Of a stretch of 64,000 nucleotides of DNA, positions 18,378-27,500 are shown in pieces. A program made the translations under genes and the position numbers. A model generated the notes under the pieces. The model ran no database searches and was not told the origin of the DNA. It saw nothing but the letters and a program-made list of their open reading frames with translations. Every line of letters starts with the position of its first letter. Positions within the stretch are counted from its first letter, which is position 1. The stretch is from Pseudomonas abyssi. GTDB taxonomy: Bacteria > Pseudomonadota > Gammaproteobacteria > Pseudomonadales > Pseudomonadaceae. The stretch spans positions 372,001-436,000 of the forward strand of contig NZ_NTMR01000002.1 in NCBI RefSeq assembly GCF_002307495.1, written 5' to 3'.

Positions 18378-18805
18378 TCAGTCAACAGCAGATCGATGCC
18401 TTCGCCCAGGGCTTCGCCAGTCTCAATCGCGACAACCTCGAGCGCCTGGCCGAGCTGTACCACCCCGAGGTGCAGTTCACCGACCCGCTGCATCAGGTGC
18501 ATGGCCTGCCTGCGCTGGAGGCTTATTGCAGCAACCTCTACAGCAATCTGAACAGCGTACGCTTTGAATTCGGCCAATGCTCGCCGGTGGATGACGAGCA
18601 GGCGCTGCTGTGCTGGACCCTGTACTACCGCCACCCCCGACTGGCCGGCGGACGCGAAGTCAGCGTTCCGGGCGTAAGCCAGGTGTGGTTCCGCGACGCC
18701 AAGGTGTACCGACACCGGGATCACTACGACGCGGGCGCCCTGCTGTACGAACACATACCGCTGCTCGGCAGCGTCATACGCTTACTCAAGAGACGACTGA
18801 CATGA
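18374..18805 (+). CDS. NTF2-like/SnoaL-like protein
   Basis: 143 residues with a cone-shaped NTF2-like pattern: N-terminal helix ([35 protein letters not shown]) followed by beta strands ending in [15 protein letters not shown]. Members bind small hydrophobic ligands or act as isomerases. ATGA overlaps connect it to both phrB and the SDR gene. It is a regular member of photolyase-lipid clusters in proteobacteria, as I recall. The ligand is unknown. Confidence 0.8.
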   Translation: MISQQQIDAFAQGFASLNRDNLERLAELYHPEVQFTDPLHQVHGLPALEAYCSNLYSNLNSVRFEFGQCSPVDDEQALLCWTLYYRHPRLAGGREVSVPGVSQVWFRDAKVYRHRDHYDAGALLYEHIPLLGSVIRLLKRRLT

Positions 18806-19581
18806 ACCATCAACGTAGAATCTGGTTAACCGGCGCCTCCAGCGGTATCGGCCTGGCACTGGCTGAGCAACTGGCCGCACAGGGCCACCGGGTAGTCATG
18901 ACCGCGCGCCGCCGCGAACCCCTGCTGGCACTGGCCGAACGCTACCCCGATCAAGTCCTCGTGGTCACCGCCGACCTCACCGATATCCACGCCGTGCGCG
19001 AGGCAGCAGAGCGTATCGATACCGCCTGGGGCGGCCTGGACTGGGCTATTCTTAACGCTGGCACCTGCGAGTACATGGAACTGCCGCACTTCTCCGCTGC
19101 CCTGCTGGGCCGGGTCATGCAAGTAAACGTGCAGGGCACCGCCAACTGCATCGAGGCAGCCCTGCCACTGCTCCGACGCAGCAGCGCGCCGCGTCTGGCG
19201 GCGGTGGGCAGCAGCGTGACCTATCTGCCGCTGCCACGCGCCGAAGCCTATGGTGCCTCCAAGGCCGCCGTGCGCTACCTGATGCAGTCGCTGGAGCTGG
19301 ACCTGGCCGAAGAAGGCGTGGCGGTCACCCTGGTCAGCCCCGGCTTTGTCGACACCCCGTTGACCGCCAAAAACGACTTCGCCATGCCGATGCGCGTCAG
19401 TGCAGAAGAAGCCGCCCGCCGCATACTGCGCGGGCTGGAGCGCGGCCAGCGGGAGATCCGCTTCCCCGGACGCTTCATCAGCGTATTGCGCCTGATCGCT
19501 GCACTGCCGGCCGGGATACGCGTGGCCTTGACCCGTCGCCGTCGCAAACCTGAAGTCGGCGCACGACAGGAGCTCAACTGA
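18802..19581 (+). CDS. Short-chain dehydrogenase/reductase
   Basis: 259 residues from the ATG at 18802 that overlaps the previous stop. Classical SDR motifs: TGASSGIG (10-17), NAG (85-87), catalytic Ser137/138, Tyr150 and Lys154 (EAYGASKAAVRYLMQSLELDL). The basic C-terminal tail (RVALTRRRRKPEV) may bring it to the membrane. The substrate is unknown; the context suggests a lipid or fatty-acyl oxo/hydroxy group. The stop overlaps the next ATG. Confidence 0.88.
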   Translation: MNHQRRIWLTGASSGIGLALAEQLAAQGHRVVMTARRREPLLALAERYPDQVLVVTADLTDIHAVREAAERIDTAWGGLDWAILNAGTCEYMELPHFSAALLGRVMQVNVQGTANCIEAALPLLRRSSAPRLAAVGSSVTYLPLPRAEAYGASKAAVRYLMQSLELDLAEEGVAVTLVSPGFVDTPLTAKNDFAMPMRVSAEEAARRILRGLERGQREIRFPGRFISVLRLIAALPAGIRVALTRRRRKPEVGARQELN

Positions 19582-20828
19582 TGCGTATTGCTGTTGTCGG
19601 CAGCGGTATTGCCGGCCTGGTGGCGGCGCACCTGCTGTCGCGTCGCCACGAAATTACCGTGTTCGAAGCCAATGACTGGGTCGGCGGGCACACCCATACC
19701 GTCGATGTCGAGGTGGCGCAGCAGCGCTACGCCATCGACACCGGGTTTATTGTGTTCAATGATTGGACCTACCCCAATTTCATTCGCCTGCTCGACAAAC
19801 TCGGCGTGGCCTCGCAGCCCACCGAGATGAGCTTCTCGGTGTGCGAACCGGCCAGCGGTCTGGAATACAACGGCAACAACCTCAACAGCCTGTTTGCCCA
19901 ACGCAGCAACCTGCTGTCGCCCAGTTTTTTGCGCATGCTGTTCGATATCCTGCGCTTCAACCGCGAAGCCCTGACCGATCTGGAAAAGCCGGAAGCCAAC
20001 ACCCAGACCACCCTTGGCGACTACCTGCGCGAGCGCCGCTACAGCCGCTGCTTTATCGACCATTACATCGTGCCTATGGGATCAGCCATCTGGTCGATGT
20101 CGCTGCGCGACATGCTGGACTTTCCGCTGGCCTTCTTTGTCCGCTTCTTTCACAACCACGGACTGCTGTCGGTCAGCAATCGGCCACAGTGGCGGGTTAT
20201 CCAGGGCGGCTCGCGCAGCTACGTTCCGGCGCTGACCGCGCCCTTCGCCCGCAACATACGCCTGAACTGCCCGGTCCAGCGCATTCGCCGCGATGCCCAG
20301 GGCGTCAGCATCATCAGTCGGCAGGGCGAGGAGCGCTTTGATCGGGTGATACTCGCCTGTCACAGCGACCAGGCGCTGAACCTGCTGGAGCAACCCAGCG
20401 ACGCAGAGCAGGCCATTCTTGGCGCCATTCGCTACGCCGACAACGACGTGGTCCTGCATACCGACACCAGTCTGTTGCCAAGCCGGCGACTGGCCTGGGC
20501 CAGCTGGAACTACCGGCTTGGTGGCGATCCGCATAATCCCGCCGCGTTGACCTACAACATGAACATCCTGCAGGGCATACAGGCGCCGGAAACCTTCTGC
20601 GTCAGCCTCAATCAGACCGAGCAGATTGACCCCGCGCGCATCCTGGCGCGCTTCAATTACGCCCACCCGCAGTTCAGCCAGGCCGCGAGCGCTGCCCAGC
20701 AACAATGGGAATCACTGCTTGGCGAGCAGCACACCTTTTTCTGCGGCGCCTGGTGGGCCAACGGTTTCCATGAAGACGGGGTGGTCAGCGCCCTGCGCGT
20801 GGCAGCCCACTTCGGAGAGTGCCTCTGA
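19581..20828 (+). CDS. FAD-dependent amine-oxidase-like (desaturase-type) oxidoreductase
   Basis: 415 residues. Rossmann motif IAVVGSGIAGLVAAHLL, FAD loop FEANDWVGGHTHTV, and a C-terminal FAD contact FFCGAWWANGFHEDGVVSALRVA. Related flavoproteins occur beside cfa-like and DUF1365 genes; one in the Rhodobacter singlet-oxygen regulon has been connected with furan fatty acid formation, so action on a membrane acyl chain is a reasonable inference. It is coupled through TGATG junctions on both sides. Confidence 0.82.
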   Translation: MRIAVVGSGIAGLVAAHLLSRRHEITVFEANDWVGGHTHTVDVEVAQQRYAIDTGFIVFNDWTYPNFIRLLDKLGVASQPTEMSFSVCEPASGLEYNGNNLNSLFAQRSNLLSPSFLRMLFDILRFNREALTDLEKPEANTQTTLGDYLRERRYSRCFIDHYIVPMGSAIWSMSLRDMLDFPLAFFVRFFHNHGLLSVSNRPQWRVIQGGSRSYVPALTAPFARNIRLNCPVQRIRRDAQGVSIISRQGEERFDRVILACHSDQALNLLEQPSDAEQAILGAIRYADNDVVLHTDTSLLPSRRLAWASWNYRLGGDPHNPAALTYNMNILQGIQAPETFCVSLNQTEQIDPARILARFNYAHPQFSQAASAAQQQWESLLGEQHTFFCGAWWANGFHEDGVVSALRVAAHFGECL

Positions 20829-21637
20829 TGCCCCTTGCCAGCGCACTCTACAGCGGCCAACTGCAGCACCGGCGGCATCAGCCGCGCGGGCATCAGTTCC
20901 GCTACCGGATCACCTTGCTACTGCTCGATCTGGATGAGCAACCCGAGGTATTCGGCCTGAGTGCACTGTGGAGCGGTCGCTGGTGGTCGCCGATGCGTTT
21001 TGTCGAGAATGACTACCTGCGTACCGAGCGCCAGCCAGAGGAAAACCTGAAAGCCTGCGCCCAGCGCCTGGTGCGCGAGCAGTTGGGCCTAACGCTAGAC
21101 GGCCCGGTCCGCCTGCTGACGCAAATTCGCAGCTTCGGCATGCTGTTTAACCCGGTTTCGTTCTTTTATTGCCATGACCGGAGCGGGCAACTGCGAGCGA
21201 TCATCTGCGAAGTCACCAATACCCCCTGGGGTGAACGCTTCAGCTACCTGCTGGAAACCGACCCCGAGCAGCCTCGCCAGCACTTCAGCCTGGCCAAGCG
21301 CTTTCACGTTTCACCCTTTTTGCCCTGCGACGCCGAGTACCAGATGCACTTCAGTACGCCGGCCGAGCGCCTGCAGGTGCGCATCGAGCACCATCAGGAC
21401 GGCCAGCGGCTGTTCGACGCCAGCATGGGCCTGCAGCGCCAGCCGCTCAGCCCGGCGCTACTGCGCCGCGAGACAGTTCGCTTCCCCTTCATGGTGCTGC
21501 GTACCGTCAGCGGCATCTACTGGCAGGCCCTGCGTCTGCTGCTCAAAGGCATACCGTTGTTTGACCATGCGCCCGCCGCGCAGTCGGTGGCAGCGCATTC
21601 GCGCAAGGAGTCCGGACATGAAACCGAGCAGACCTGA
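20828..21637 (+). CDS. DUF1365 family protein
   Basis: 269 residues from the ATG overlapping the upstream stop. DUF1365 signatures: LYSGQLQHRRHQPRGHQFRY, FGMLFNPVSFFYCHDRSGQLRAIICEVTNTPWGERFSYLL and FHVSPFLPCDAEYQMHF. These genes nearly always sit between an FAD oxidoreductase and a cyclopropane-fatty-acid-synthase-like gene, as here. The biochemical role is unknown, but the linkage points to membrane lipid modification. The 3' end overlaps the methyltransferase gene by 20 bp. Confidence 0.85.
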   Translation: MPLASALYSGQLQHRRHQPRGHQFRYRITLLLLDLDEQPEVFGLSALWSGRWWSPMRFVENDYLRTERQPEENLKACAQRLVREQLGLTLDGPVRLLTQIRSFGMLFNPVSFFYCHDRSGQLRAIICEVTNTPWGERFSYLLETDPEQPRQHFSLAKRFHVSPFLPCDAEYQMHFSTPAERLQVRIEHHQDGQRLFDASMGLQRQPLSPALLRRETVRFPFMVLRTVSGIYWQALRLLLKGIPLFDHAPAAQSVAAHSRKESGHETEQT

Positions 21638-22889
21638 ACTCACCTGCAGCACCGCGCAAGAACGCGAGGGCTGGCTGCAACGCCTGTGCCGCCAGGCCGT
21701 GCTGTCTCGCCTGAGGCTGTTGCAGCGCGGCACCCTGCGACTGCACCTGGAGGGCGAAACCCTGGACTTTGGCCAGCCCGATCACGATGGCCTGCACGCC
21801 GACATTCGCCTGCACGATCCGGCCGCCTGGGGGCAGATTGCCTGCAATGGCAGTGTCGGTGCCGGCGAGGCCTACTTTCAGGGCATGTGGAGCACGCCAG
21901 ACCTGACCTCGGTAACCCGCCTGTTTGTGCGCAACCTGGATGTGCTCGACGCCATGGAAACCGGCCTGGCACGGCTCGGGCAGCCGGCGCTGCAGTGGCT
22001 GCATCGTCTCAACCGCAACAGCCTGAAGGGGTCACGGCGCAATATCAGCGCGCACTATGATCTTGGCAACGACCTGTTCGAACGTTTGCTGGACCCCAGC
22101 ATGATGTACTCGGCGGCGATCTTTGCGCCCGGCAGCGACGACCTGCACGCCGCCCAGCTGAACAAGCTGGAACGCATCTGCCGCAAGCTGGAACTGACTG
22201 CCGACGATCACCTGCTGGAAATTGGCACCGGCTGGGGCAGCATGGCCATCTATGCCGCCCAGCATTATGGCTGTAGGGTGACCACGACCACCTTGTCGCA
22301 GGAACAATACCGGCTGGCCGAGGAGCGTATTGCGCAAGCCGGCCTGCAGGACCGCATCACCCTGCTGCTCAAAGACTACCGCGAACTGGAAGGCCAATAC
22401 GACAAGCTGGTATCTATCGAGATGGTCGAGGCCGTAGGGCACGCCTACTTTGCTACCTACTTCAAGGCCTGCGCCGCCTTGCTCAAACCCGATGGCCTCA
22501 TGCTCCTGCAGGCCATCACCATCCGCGACCAACGCTACGAACAGGCACGTCGCAGCGTAGACTTCATCCAGCGCTATATCTTCCCCGGCGGCTCCCTGCC
22601 CTCAGTCAGTATCATCGGCGAGCTGACCCGGCGACATACCGATCTGGCCATGCTGCATCTGGAAGATATCGGCCTGCACTACGCCCGCACGCTCCGTCAC
22701 TGGTACCACAACCTGCAGCGCTACCGTGGTGAGCTGGCGCAACTCGGGTATGATGACGCCTTTTTCCGACTCTGGGAGTTCTACCTCTGCTACTGCGAGG
22801 GCGGCTTCCGCGAGCGCGGCATCGGCACAGCGCAAATCCTGCTTGGCAAACCTGATGCGCGCCCTGGAGAAACCATCTTGGGGGAGTGA
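21618..22889 (+). CDS. Cyclopropane-fatty-acyl-phospholipid synthase family methyltransferase
   Basis: 423 residues from the ATG at 21618 after AAGGAG. The SAM motif EIGTGWGS is at 201-208; the region before it (GSRRNISAHYDLGNDLFERLLDPSMMYSAAIF) is the Cfa lipid-binding signature. E. coli Cfa has 382 residues. Such enzymes add a methylene or methyl group to unsaturated phospholipid acyl chains at the inner membrane. Linkage with DUF1365 and the FAD protein distinguishes it from a stand-alone stationary-phase Cfa, and the product may be a methylated or furan fatty acid precursor. Confidence 0.88.
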   Translation: MKPSRPELTCSTAQEREGWLQRLCRQAVLSRLRLLQRGTLRLHLEGETLDFGQPDHDGLHADIRLHDPAAWGQIACNGSVGAGEAYFQGMWSTPDLTSVTRLFVRNLDVLDAMETGLARLGQPALQWLHRLNRNSLKGSRRNISAHYDLGNDLFERLLDPSMMYSAAIFAPGSDDLHAAQLNKLERICRKLELTADDHLLEIGTGWGSMAIYAAQHYGCRVTTTTLSQEQYRLAEERIAQAGLQDRITLLLKDYRELEGQYDKLVSIEMVEAVGHAYFATYFKACAALLKPDGLMLLQAITIRDQRYEQARRSVDFIQRYIFPGGSLPSVSIIGELTRRHTDLAMLHLEDIGLHYARTLRHWYHNLQRYRGELAQLGYDDAFFRLWEFYLCYCEGGFRERGIGTAQILLGKPDARPGETILGE

Positions 22890-22890
22890 C

Positions 22891-23436
22891 ATGCCTGACC
22901 GGCGACTGATTGCCAATGCCGTGCTGTTCCAGCTCGGCTGGCTGGCCTGCGTACTGGGCGGCAACAGCTACTGGCTAGCGGTGCCGGCGGCGGCCTTGCT
23001 GGTGCATTTTTTCTGGACCAGCAGTTGGGCTGCCGAAGGCAAACTGGTGGTCTCGGTGATGCTGGCAGGCGCCGCGCTGGACTCCTTCCTGCTGCAGTTG
23101 GGCGTATTGGAATTTCGCGACCAGGACACGCTGGTGCCGCTATGGCTGGCCGTGCTCTGGGCGCTGCTGGGGACGACGCTGAACCACTGCCTGGGCTGGA
23201 CCGCCAAGCCCATCTGGCGGGCAGTGCTACTGGGCGCTGTTGGCGGGCCGCTCAGTTACCTGGCCGGCGCACGGCTGGCCGATGTCGGTTTGCCGCTGGG
23301 TACCCCCACCACCCTGGTGCTGCTGGGCTGCATCTGGGCCTTGGTCATGCCAGTGCTGCACGGTTTTGCTCACCTTTACCGCGAGCAATATCGCATGCAG
23401 CAGTTGGCTAACAAGCGCCGCGGGGACGCATCCTGA
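22891..23436 (+). CDS. DUF2878 family integral membrane protein
   Basis: 181 residues with five or six hydrophobic helices; GGGGGAG ribosome site one base after the methyltransferase stop. It begins MPDRRLIANAVLFQLGWLACVLGGN, the usual DUF2878 start. It is the last gene of the cluster and converges with pagL 6 bp away. Clusters of this kind often add a chalcone-isomerase-like or DUF3833 gene, which are absent here. Function unknown. Confidence 0.8.
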   Translation: MPDRRLIANAVLFQLGWLACVLGGNSYWLAVPAAALLVHFFWTSSWAAEGKLVVSVMLAGAALDSFLLQLGVLEFRDQDTLVPLWLAVLWALLGTTLNHCLGWTAKPIWRAVLLGAVGGPLSYLAGARLADVGLPLGTPTTLVLLGCIWALVMPVLHGFAHLYREQYRMQQLANKRRGDAS

Positions 23437-23442
23437 CCGCCG

Positions 23443-23964
23443 TCAGATCGGGTGACGGTAGTAGAGCGCGGCCTTGTTGATACCCTGGTTGGGCTGTTTG
23501 ATACCGGCGTTGGAATAGTGGTAGTAGCGCAGCCCTACTTCCGCCCCCGAGGTGAAGCGCATACCAGCGCCAATGCGGTCCTCGAACTGGAATTTGGACC
23601 CCAAGTCACGACGGTTGTCCAGGTTGGTTTCGGTAAACACGGCGGCACCGATACCGCCCTCGATAAAGGGCGTCACGCCACCATTACCCGGAAAGCTCAG
23701 GGTAAACACCGGGGTCAGGGTGACACTCTCTGCGTCCAGCCCGCTCCAGTGGGTGTAGCCGGCATCCCAATAGCCACTGATTACCGCGCCACCGCCATCG
23801 CTTTGCCACAGCGTACGGCCGAAATCGAACTGCAGGCCCAGGCGCAAGGTGTCGGTCGATTCGTTGGTATGCCCCCCTTCCAGGGTAATACCATCGAGGG
23901 CGTATACGGATGAACTGCAGGCCATAATCGACAGCATACTTCCGATTATCAATGAACGTCTCAT
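23443..23964 (-). CDS. pagL: PagL-type lipid A 3-O-deacylase homologue with altered catalytic Glu
   Basis: 173 residues: signal peptide (cleavage after VYA, about residue 22) and an eight-strand outer-membrane barrel ending in an aromatic-rich strand (AALYYRHPI). The catalytic His149 and Ser151 are present (YYHYSNAG), but the residue 14 after the His, Glu163 in P. aeruginosa precursor numbering, is Asn163 here (KQPNQGINKAA). PagL removes the 3-O acyl chain of lipid A. The change may reduce or abolish hydrolysis. Position between phr and murI is conserved. Confidence 0.85.
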   Translation of the reverse strand: MRRSLIIGSMLSIMACSSSVYALDGITLEGGHTNESTDTLRLGLQFDFGRTLWQSDGGGAVISGYWDAGYTHWSGLDAESVTLTPVFTLSFPGNGGVTPFIEGGIGAAVFTETNLDNRRDLGSKFQFEDRIGAGMRFTSGAEVGLRYYHYSNAGIKQPNQGINKAALYYRHPI

Positions 23965-24060
23965 GCGTCTTCTTCCTTAATTATCGACAAATCACGCTAG
24001 ATAGACCGCGAATTCACGCAAAGTTCTCCCAACAGGAATTTTTCCTGCCCATTGCGATTT

Positions 24061-24846
24061 CTACACCGGCAGTGCAGCAACCGGCCCCTCATCGCCCCAG
24101 AGCACGGGTAGCACGGCCCGCATCTGCTGCGGATCGCCACTGGTCCAGAAACGCACTGACGCCGTACCCGTGGCGCGCAGCAAGCCACTCTCGGTCAGTC
24201 TCGCCTGCACCTGGCGGGCAACCGCTTCGCCGGTATCCACCACCTGCACATCGGGCGGCAGCATGGGCCCCAGCAGCGGCTTGAGGAAAGGGTAGTGCGT
24301 ACAGCCCAGAATCAGCGTATCGCAACCGGCAGCCAGCAACGGCTGAACATACTGGCGCAGCAGCATCGTCACCTCCGGGCCGTCGAGATCACCGCGCTCG
24401 ACACATTCGACCAGCCCCGGACAGGGCTGGGCCAGCACCTGCACATCACGGGCAAAGCGGTCCAGCAGGGCAGCGAAGGTCGCACTTTGCAGCGTCCCGG
24501 TGGTAGCCAGCACACCCACCTTGCCATTGCGGGTGGCCCGTGCGGCCGGCTTCACCGCTGGTTCCATGCCGACGATCGGCATATCGAAGATCCCGCGCAG
24601 ATCATTGACCGCAGCCACCGTAGCGGTGTTGCAGGCCAACACCAGCGAACGGGCGCCCCGCGCAATGAGGAATTCGGCGATATGTCTGCTGCGCTGACGA
24701 ATCACCTCAGGAGACTTTTCGCCATAGGGCACATAGCCGCTGTCAGCCACATACAGCAGGTCTTCGCTTGGCAGCAGCCGGCGAATTTCACGTAACACCG
24801 AGAGGCCGCCCACACCTGAGTCGAAGACACCGATAGGGCAACTCAT
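24061..24846 (-). CDS. murI: Glutamate racemase
   Basis: 261 residues from the ATG that overlaps the moeB stop; an in-frame start five codons earlier lies inside moeB. Catalytic cysteines are visible in [11 protein letters not shown] and [11 protein letters not shown], with the N-terminal [12 protein letters not shown] motif. It makes D-glutamate for peptidoglycan in the cytoplasm. It is the last gene of a coupled run hemA-prfA-prmC-moeB-murI. Confidence 0.94.
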   Translation of the reverse strand: MSCPIGVFDSGVGGLSVLREIRRLLPSEDLLYVADSGYVPYGEKSPEVIRQRSRHIAEFLIARGARSLVLACNTATVAAVNDLRGIFDMPIVGMEPAVKPAARATRNGKVGVLATTGTLQSATFAALLDRFARDVQVLAQPCPGLVECVERGDLDGPEVTMLLRQYVQPLLAAGCDTLILGCTHYPFLKPLLGPMLPPDVQVVDTGEAVARQVQARLTESGLLRATGTASVRFWTSGDPQQMRAVLPVLWGDEGPVAALPV

Positions 24847-25592
24847 GCGCGCGCGCCACAACAGGCACAGCCCGGGTCACGGCGCACCCGCAGCTCGCGA
24901 AAACGACCGTCCAGCGCATCAATCAGCAGCAGACGCCCAACCAGCGGTTCACCAAACCCGACCAACAACTTGAGCGCCTCCAGCGCCTGCAGGCTGCCGA
25001 CCAGGCCCACCAGCGGCCCTACCACGCCGGCCTCGCTGCAGCTGAGCGCCTGCTCATCACCATCACCGTACAGGCATTGATAGCAGGGGCTATCATCGCG
25101 GCGCGGATCAAACACGCTGAGCTGCCCTTCAAGACGAATGGCGGCGCCCGACACCAGTGGCTTACCCAGTTGCACGCAGGCGCGGTTGACCGCATGCCGG
25201 GTCGCAAAGTTATCAGAGCAGTCGAGCACCAGATCAACCTCGCCAACGGCTGTCAGCAGCGCATCGTCCGCCAGCGCGACCGGCAACTGACGACAACCAA
25301 CCTGCGGGTTGATGGCAGCCAGCCGTTCGGCGGCAGAGGCTACCTTGTCACGACCAATGTCGGCTGCGTGATGAATGATCTGCCGCTGCAGGTTGGTCAG
25401 ATCGACCTGATCCGGATCGGCGAGCACCAGTTCGCCCACCCCGGCAGCGGCCAGATACAGCGCGACCGGCGAGCCAAGTCCGCCGACACCGACAATCAGC
25501 ACCCGGCTATCGAGCAGCCGCTGCTGGCCGTCGACATCAATCTGCGGCAACAGAATCTGTCTGCTGTAGCGCAGCAACTGCTGGTCATCCAC
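24843..25592 (-). CDS. moeB: MoeB/ThiF family adenylyltransferase
   Basis: 249 residues. ATP-binding motif [23 protein letters not shown], followed by the Arg-rich NLQRQIIHH and the Asp pocket [16 protein letters not shown]. Zinc ligands CYQC (near 170) and CACC at the C-terminus. It adenylates the C-terminal Gly of MoaD in molybdopterin synthesis, or ThiS; without a rhodanese domain MoeB is more likely. It overlaps prmC by 8 bp and murI by 4 bp. Confidence 0.88.
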   Translation of the reverse strand: MDDQQLLRYSRQILLPQIDVDGQQRLLDSRVLIVGVGGLGSPVALYLAAAGVGELVLADPDQVDLTNLQRQIIHHAADIGRDKVASAAERLAAINPQVGCRQLPVALADDALLTAVGEVDLVLDCSDNFATRHAVNRACVQLGKPLVSGAAIRLEGQLSVFDPRRDDSPCYQCLYGDGDEQALSCSEAGVVGPLVGLVGSLQALEALKLLVGFGEPLVGRLLLIDALDGRFRELRVRRDPGCACCGARA

Positions 25593-26418
25593 GCCATTGC
25601 CCTCCGGTTACCCGTTGCTGGCCACCAAGATCACGCCAACTCTGAACCTGCTCAAAGCCTCGCTGGCCCAGCAGCTCTGCGACGGCTTGGGCCTGTTGCC
25701 AGCCATGCTCAAACAGCAGCCAGCCACCCGATTGCAGGTGATCGGGCACCTGTTGCACGAGCCGGCGAATATCATCCAGACCGTCAGCGCCACTGACCAG
25801 CGCGCTGCCAGGCTCAAAGCGCACATCGCCCCGCTGCAGGTGCGGATCATCTGCCGCAATATAGGGCGGGTTGGACACAATCAGGTCAAACTGCCGACCG
25901 GCCAGCGCACTGAACCAGTCGCTCGGCTCAAAATGGGCATTATCGATCTGCAGACGCTCGGCATTAGCGCGCGCCAGCGCCACAGCCTCGGCGACCCGGT
26001 CGACCCCGGTCAGCTGCCAGTCAGGGCGCTCGACCGCCAGCGCCAGCGCGATCGCACCGGTGCCGGTGCCGAGATCCAGGACCTCGGCAGGCCCCTGCGG
26101 CCCCAGCTCCAGCGCCACCTCAACCAAACGCTCGGTGTCCGGGCGTGGAATCAGCGTGCTTTCGCTGACGTCCAGCTGCAGGCTCCAGAAGCCTTGCGAG
26201 CCGAGCAGGTAAGCCACCGGCACGCCGCTGCGGCGCTGCCTGATGAGCTGTTCAAAATGACGCAGCTGCTCCGCATCGGGCTGGCGTTCAGGCCAGGTAC
26301 GCAGATAGGACCGGGGTTTGCCGATGGCGTGGCACAGCAGCAGCTCGGCGTCCAGCCGCGCGGTGTCCGAGTCAGGCAACTCGGCGCTGGCCAGCAGCTC
26401 GGCCAGGGTTGGCGTCAT
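25585..26418 (-). CDS. prmC: Peptide chain release factor N5-glutamine methyltransferase
   Basis: 277 residues. SAM motif [17 protein letters not shown] and the catalytic NPPYI motif for amide methylation. PrmC methylates the Gln of the GGQ motif of RF1 and RF2. Its ATG overlaps the stop of prfA, whose product it modifies: a conserved functional pair. Confidence 0.95.
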   Translation of the reverse strand: MTPTLAELLASAELPDSDTARLDAELLLCHAIGKPRSYLRTWPERQPDAEQLRHFEQLIRQRRSGVPVAYLLGSQGFWSLQLDVSESTLIPRPDTERLVEVALELGPQGPAEVLDLGTGTGAIALALAVERPDWQLTGVDRVAEAVALARANAERLQIDNAHFEPSDWFSALAGRQFDLIVSNPPYIAADDPHLQRGDVRFEPGSALVSGADGLDDIRRLVQQVPDHLQSGGWLLFEHGWQQAQAVAELLGQRGFEQVQSWRDLGGQQRVTGGQWRG

Positions 26419-27500
26419 GCCGACTCCAGCGCTGCCAGCTGATCGGCCTGATATTCACGCAGCAGCGGCTCGATGACGTTGTCGAGGTTGCCGGCAATGA
26501 CTTCATCCAGGCTATAGAGGGTCAGGTTGATGCGGTGATCGGTCACCCGGCCCTGCGGGAAGTTGTAGGTGCGGATGCGCTCGGAGCGATCGCCCGACCC
26601 CACCAGCGAGCGGCGGGTATCGGACAGCTCTTTCTCCTGTGCTTCGCGTTGCTGATTGACCAGCTTGGCCTGCAGCAGGCTCATGGCGCGGGCGCGGTTC
26701 TTGTGCTGCGAGCGCTCGTCCTGACATTCGACCACAATGCCGGTGGGCAAGTGGGTCAGACGAATCGCCGAATCGGTCTTGTTGACGTGCTGCCCACCAG
26801 CGCCGGAGGCGCGGTAGGTGTCCACTCGCAGGTCCGCCGGATTGATCTCGATGTCGGCCTGCTCGTCCATCTCGGGCAGGATCGCCACGGTGCAGGCAGA
26901 GGTATGAATACGGCCCTGGGACTCGGTCTCCGGTACTCGTTGCACGCGGTGCGCACCGGACTCGAACTTGAGCTTGGCATACACAGACTGGCCTTCCACC
27001 CGCGCAATGACTTCCTTGTACCCGCCGTGCTCACCGGGATTCTCAGACAGCACCTCGACACGCCAGCCCTGGCGCTCAGCATAGCGGCTGTACATGCGGA
27101 ACAGGTCGCCGGAGAAAATGGCGGCTTCATCGCCGCCGGTGCCGGCGCGAATTTCCAGAAACACGTTACGGTCGTCGTTCGGGTCTTTCGGCAACAGCAG
27201 GCGGTTCAGCTCTTCTTCCAGCTCGGCCAGCTGCGCCGTATTGGCGTCCAGGTCTTCCTCGGCCATGGCCCGCAGGTCCGGATCGCTATCCTTGAGCAGG
27301 CTGCGCGCCTCCTCGATATCACCCTGCACGCGGCGCCACTGCGCATAGCACTTGACCGTCCCTTCCAGCTCGGCGTACTCCTTGGAGTAGCTGCGAAAAC
27401 GCGGCTGATCGCTGATTACCTCGGCGTCGCTGAGCAGCGCCGCCAATTCTTCGAAGCGCTCGCCGAGGGCGTCCAGCCGGTTCAACAGGGATGCTTTCAT
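26415..27500 (-). CDS. prfA: Peptide chain release factor 1
   Basis: 361 residues, typical length. The GGQ motif lies in [17 protein letters not shown], and the UAA/UAG recognition region is in the middle part. It terminates translation on the ribosome. Translationally coupled with hemA (overlapping ATG/TGA) and prmC. Confidence 0.97.
   Translation of the reverse strand: MKASLLNRLDALGERFEELAALLSDAEVISDQPRFRSYSKEYAELEGTVKCYAQWRRVQGDIEEARSLLKDSDPDLRAMAEEDLDANTAQLAELEEELNRLLLPKDPNDDRNVFLEIRAGTGGDEAAIFSGDLFRMYSRYAERQGWRVEVLSENPGEHGGYKEVIARVEGQSVYAKLKFESGAHRVQRVPETESQGRIHTSACTVAILPEMDEQADIEINPADLRVDTYRASGAGGQHVNKTDSAIRLTHLPTGIVVECQDERSQHKNRARAMSLLQAKLVNQQREAQEKELSDTRRSLVGSGDRSERIRTYNFPQGRVTDHRINLTLYSLDEVIAGNLDNVIEPLLREYQADQLAALESA

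Noticed and set aside
24061-24325. Overlapping 78-codon frame inside murI
   Set aside because: Alternate-frame shadow within the intact racemase gene.
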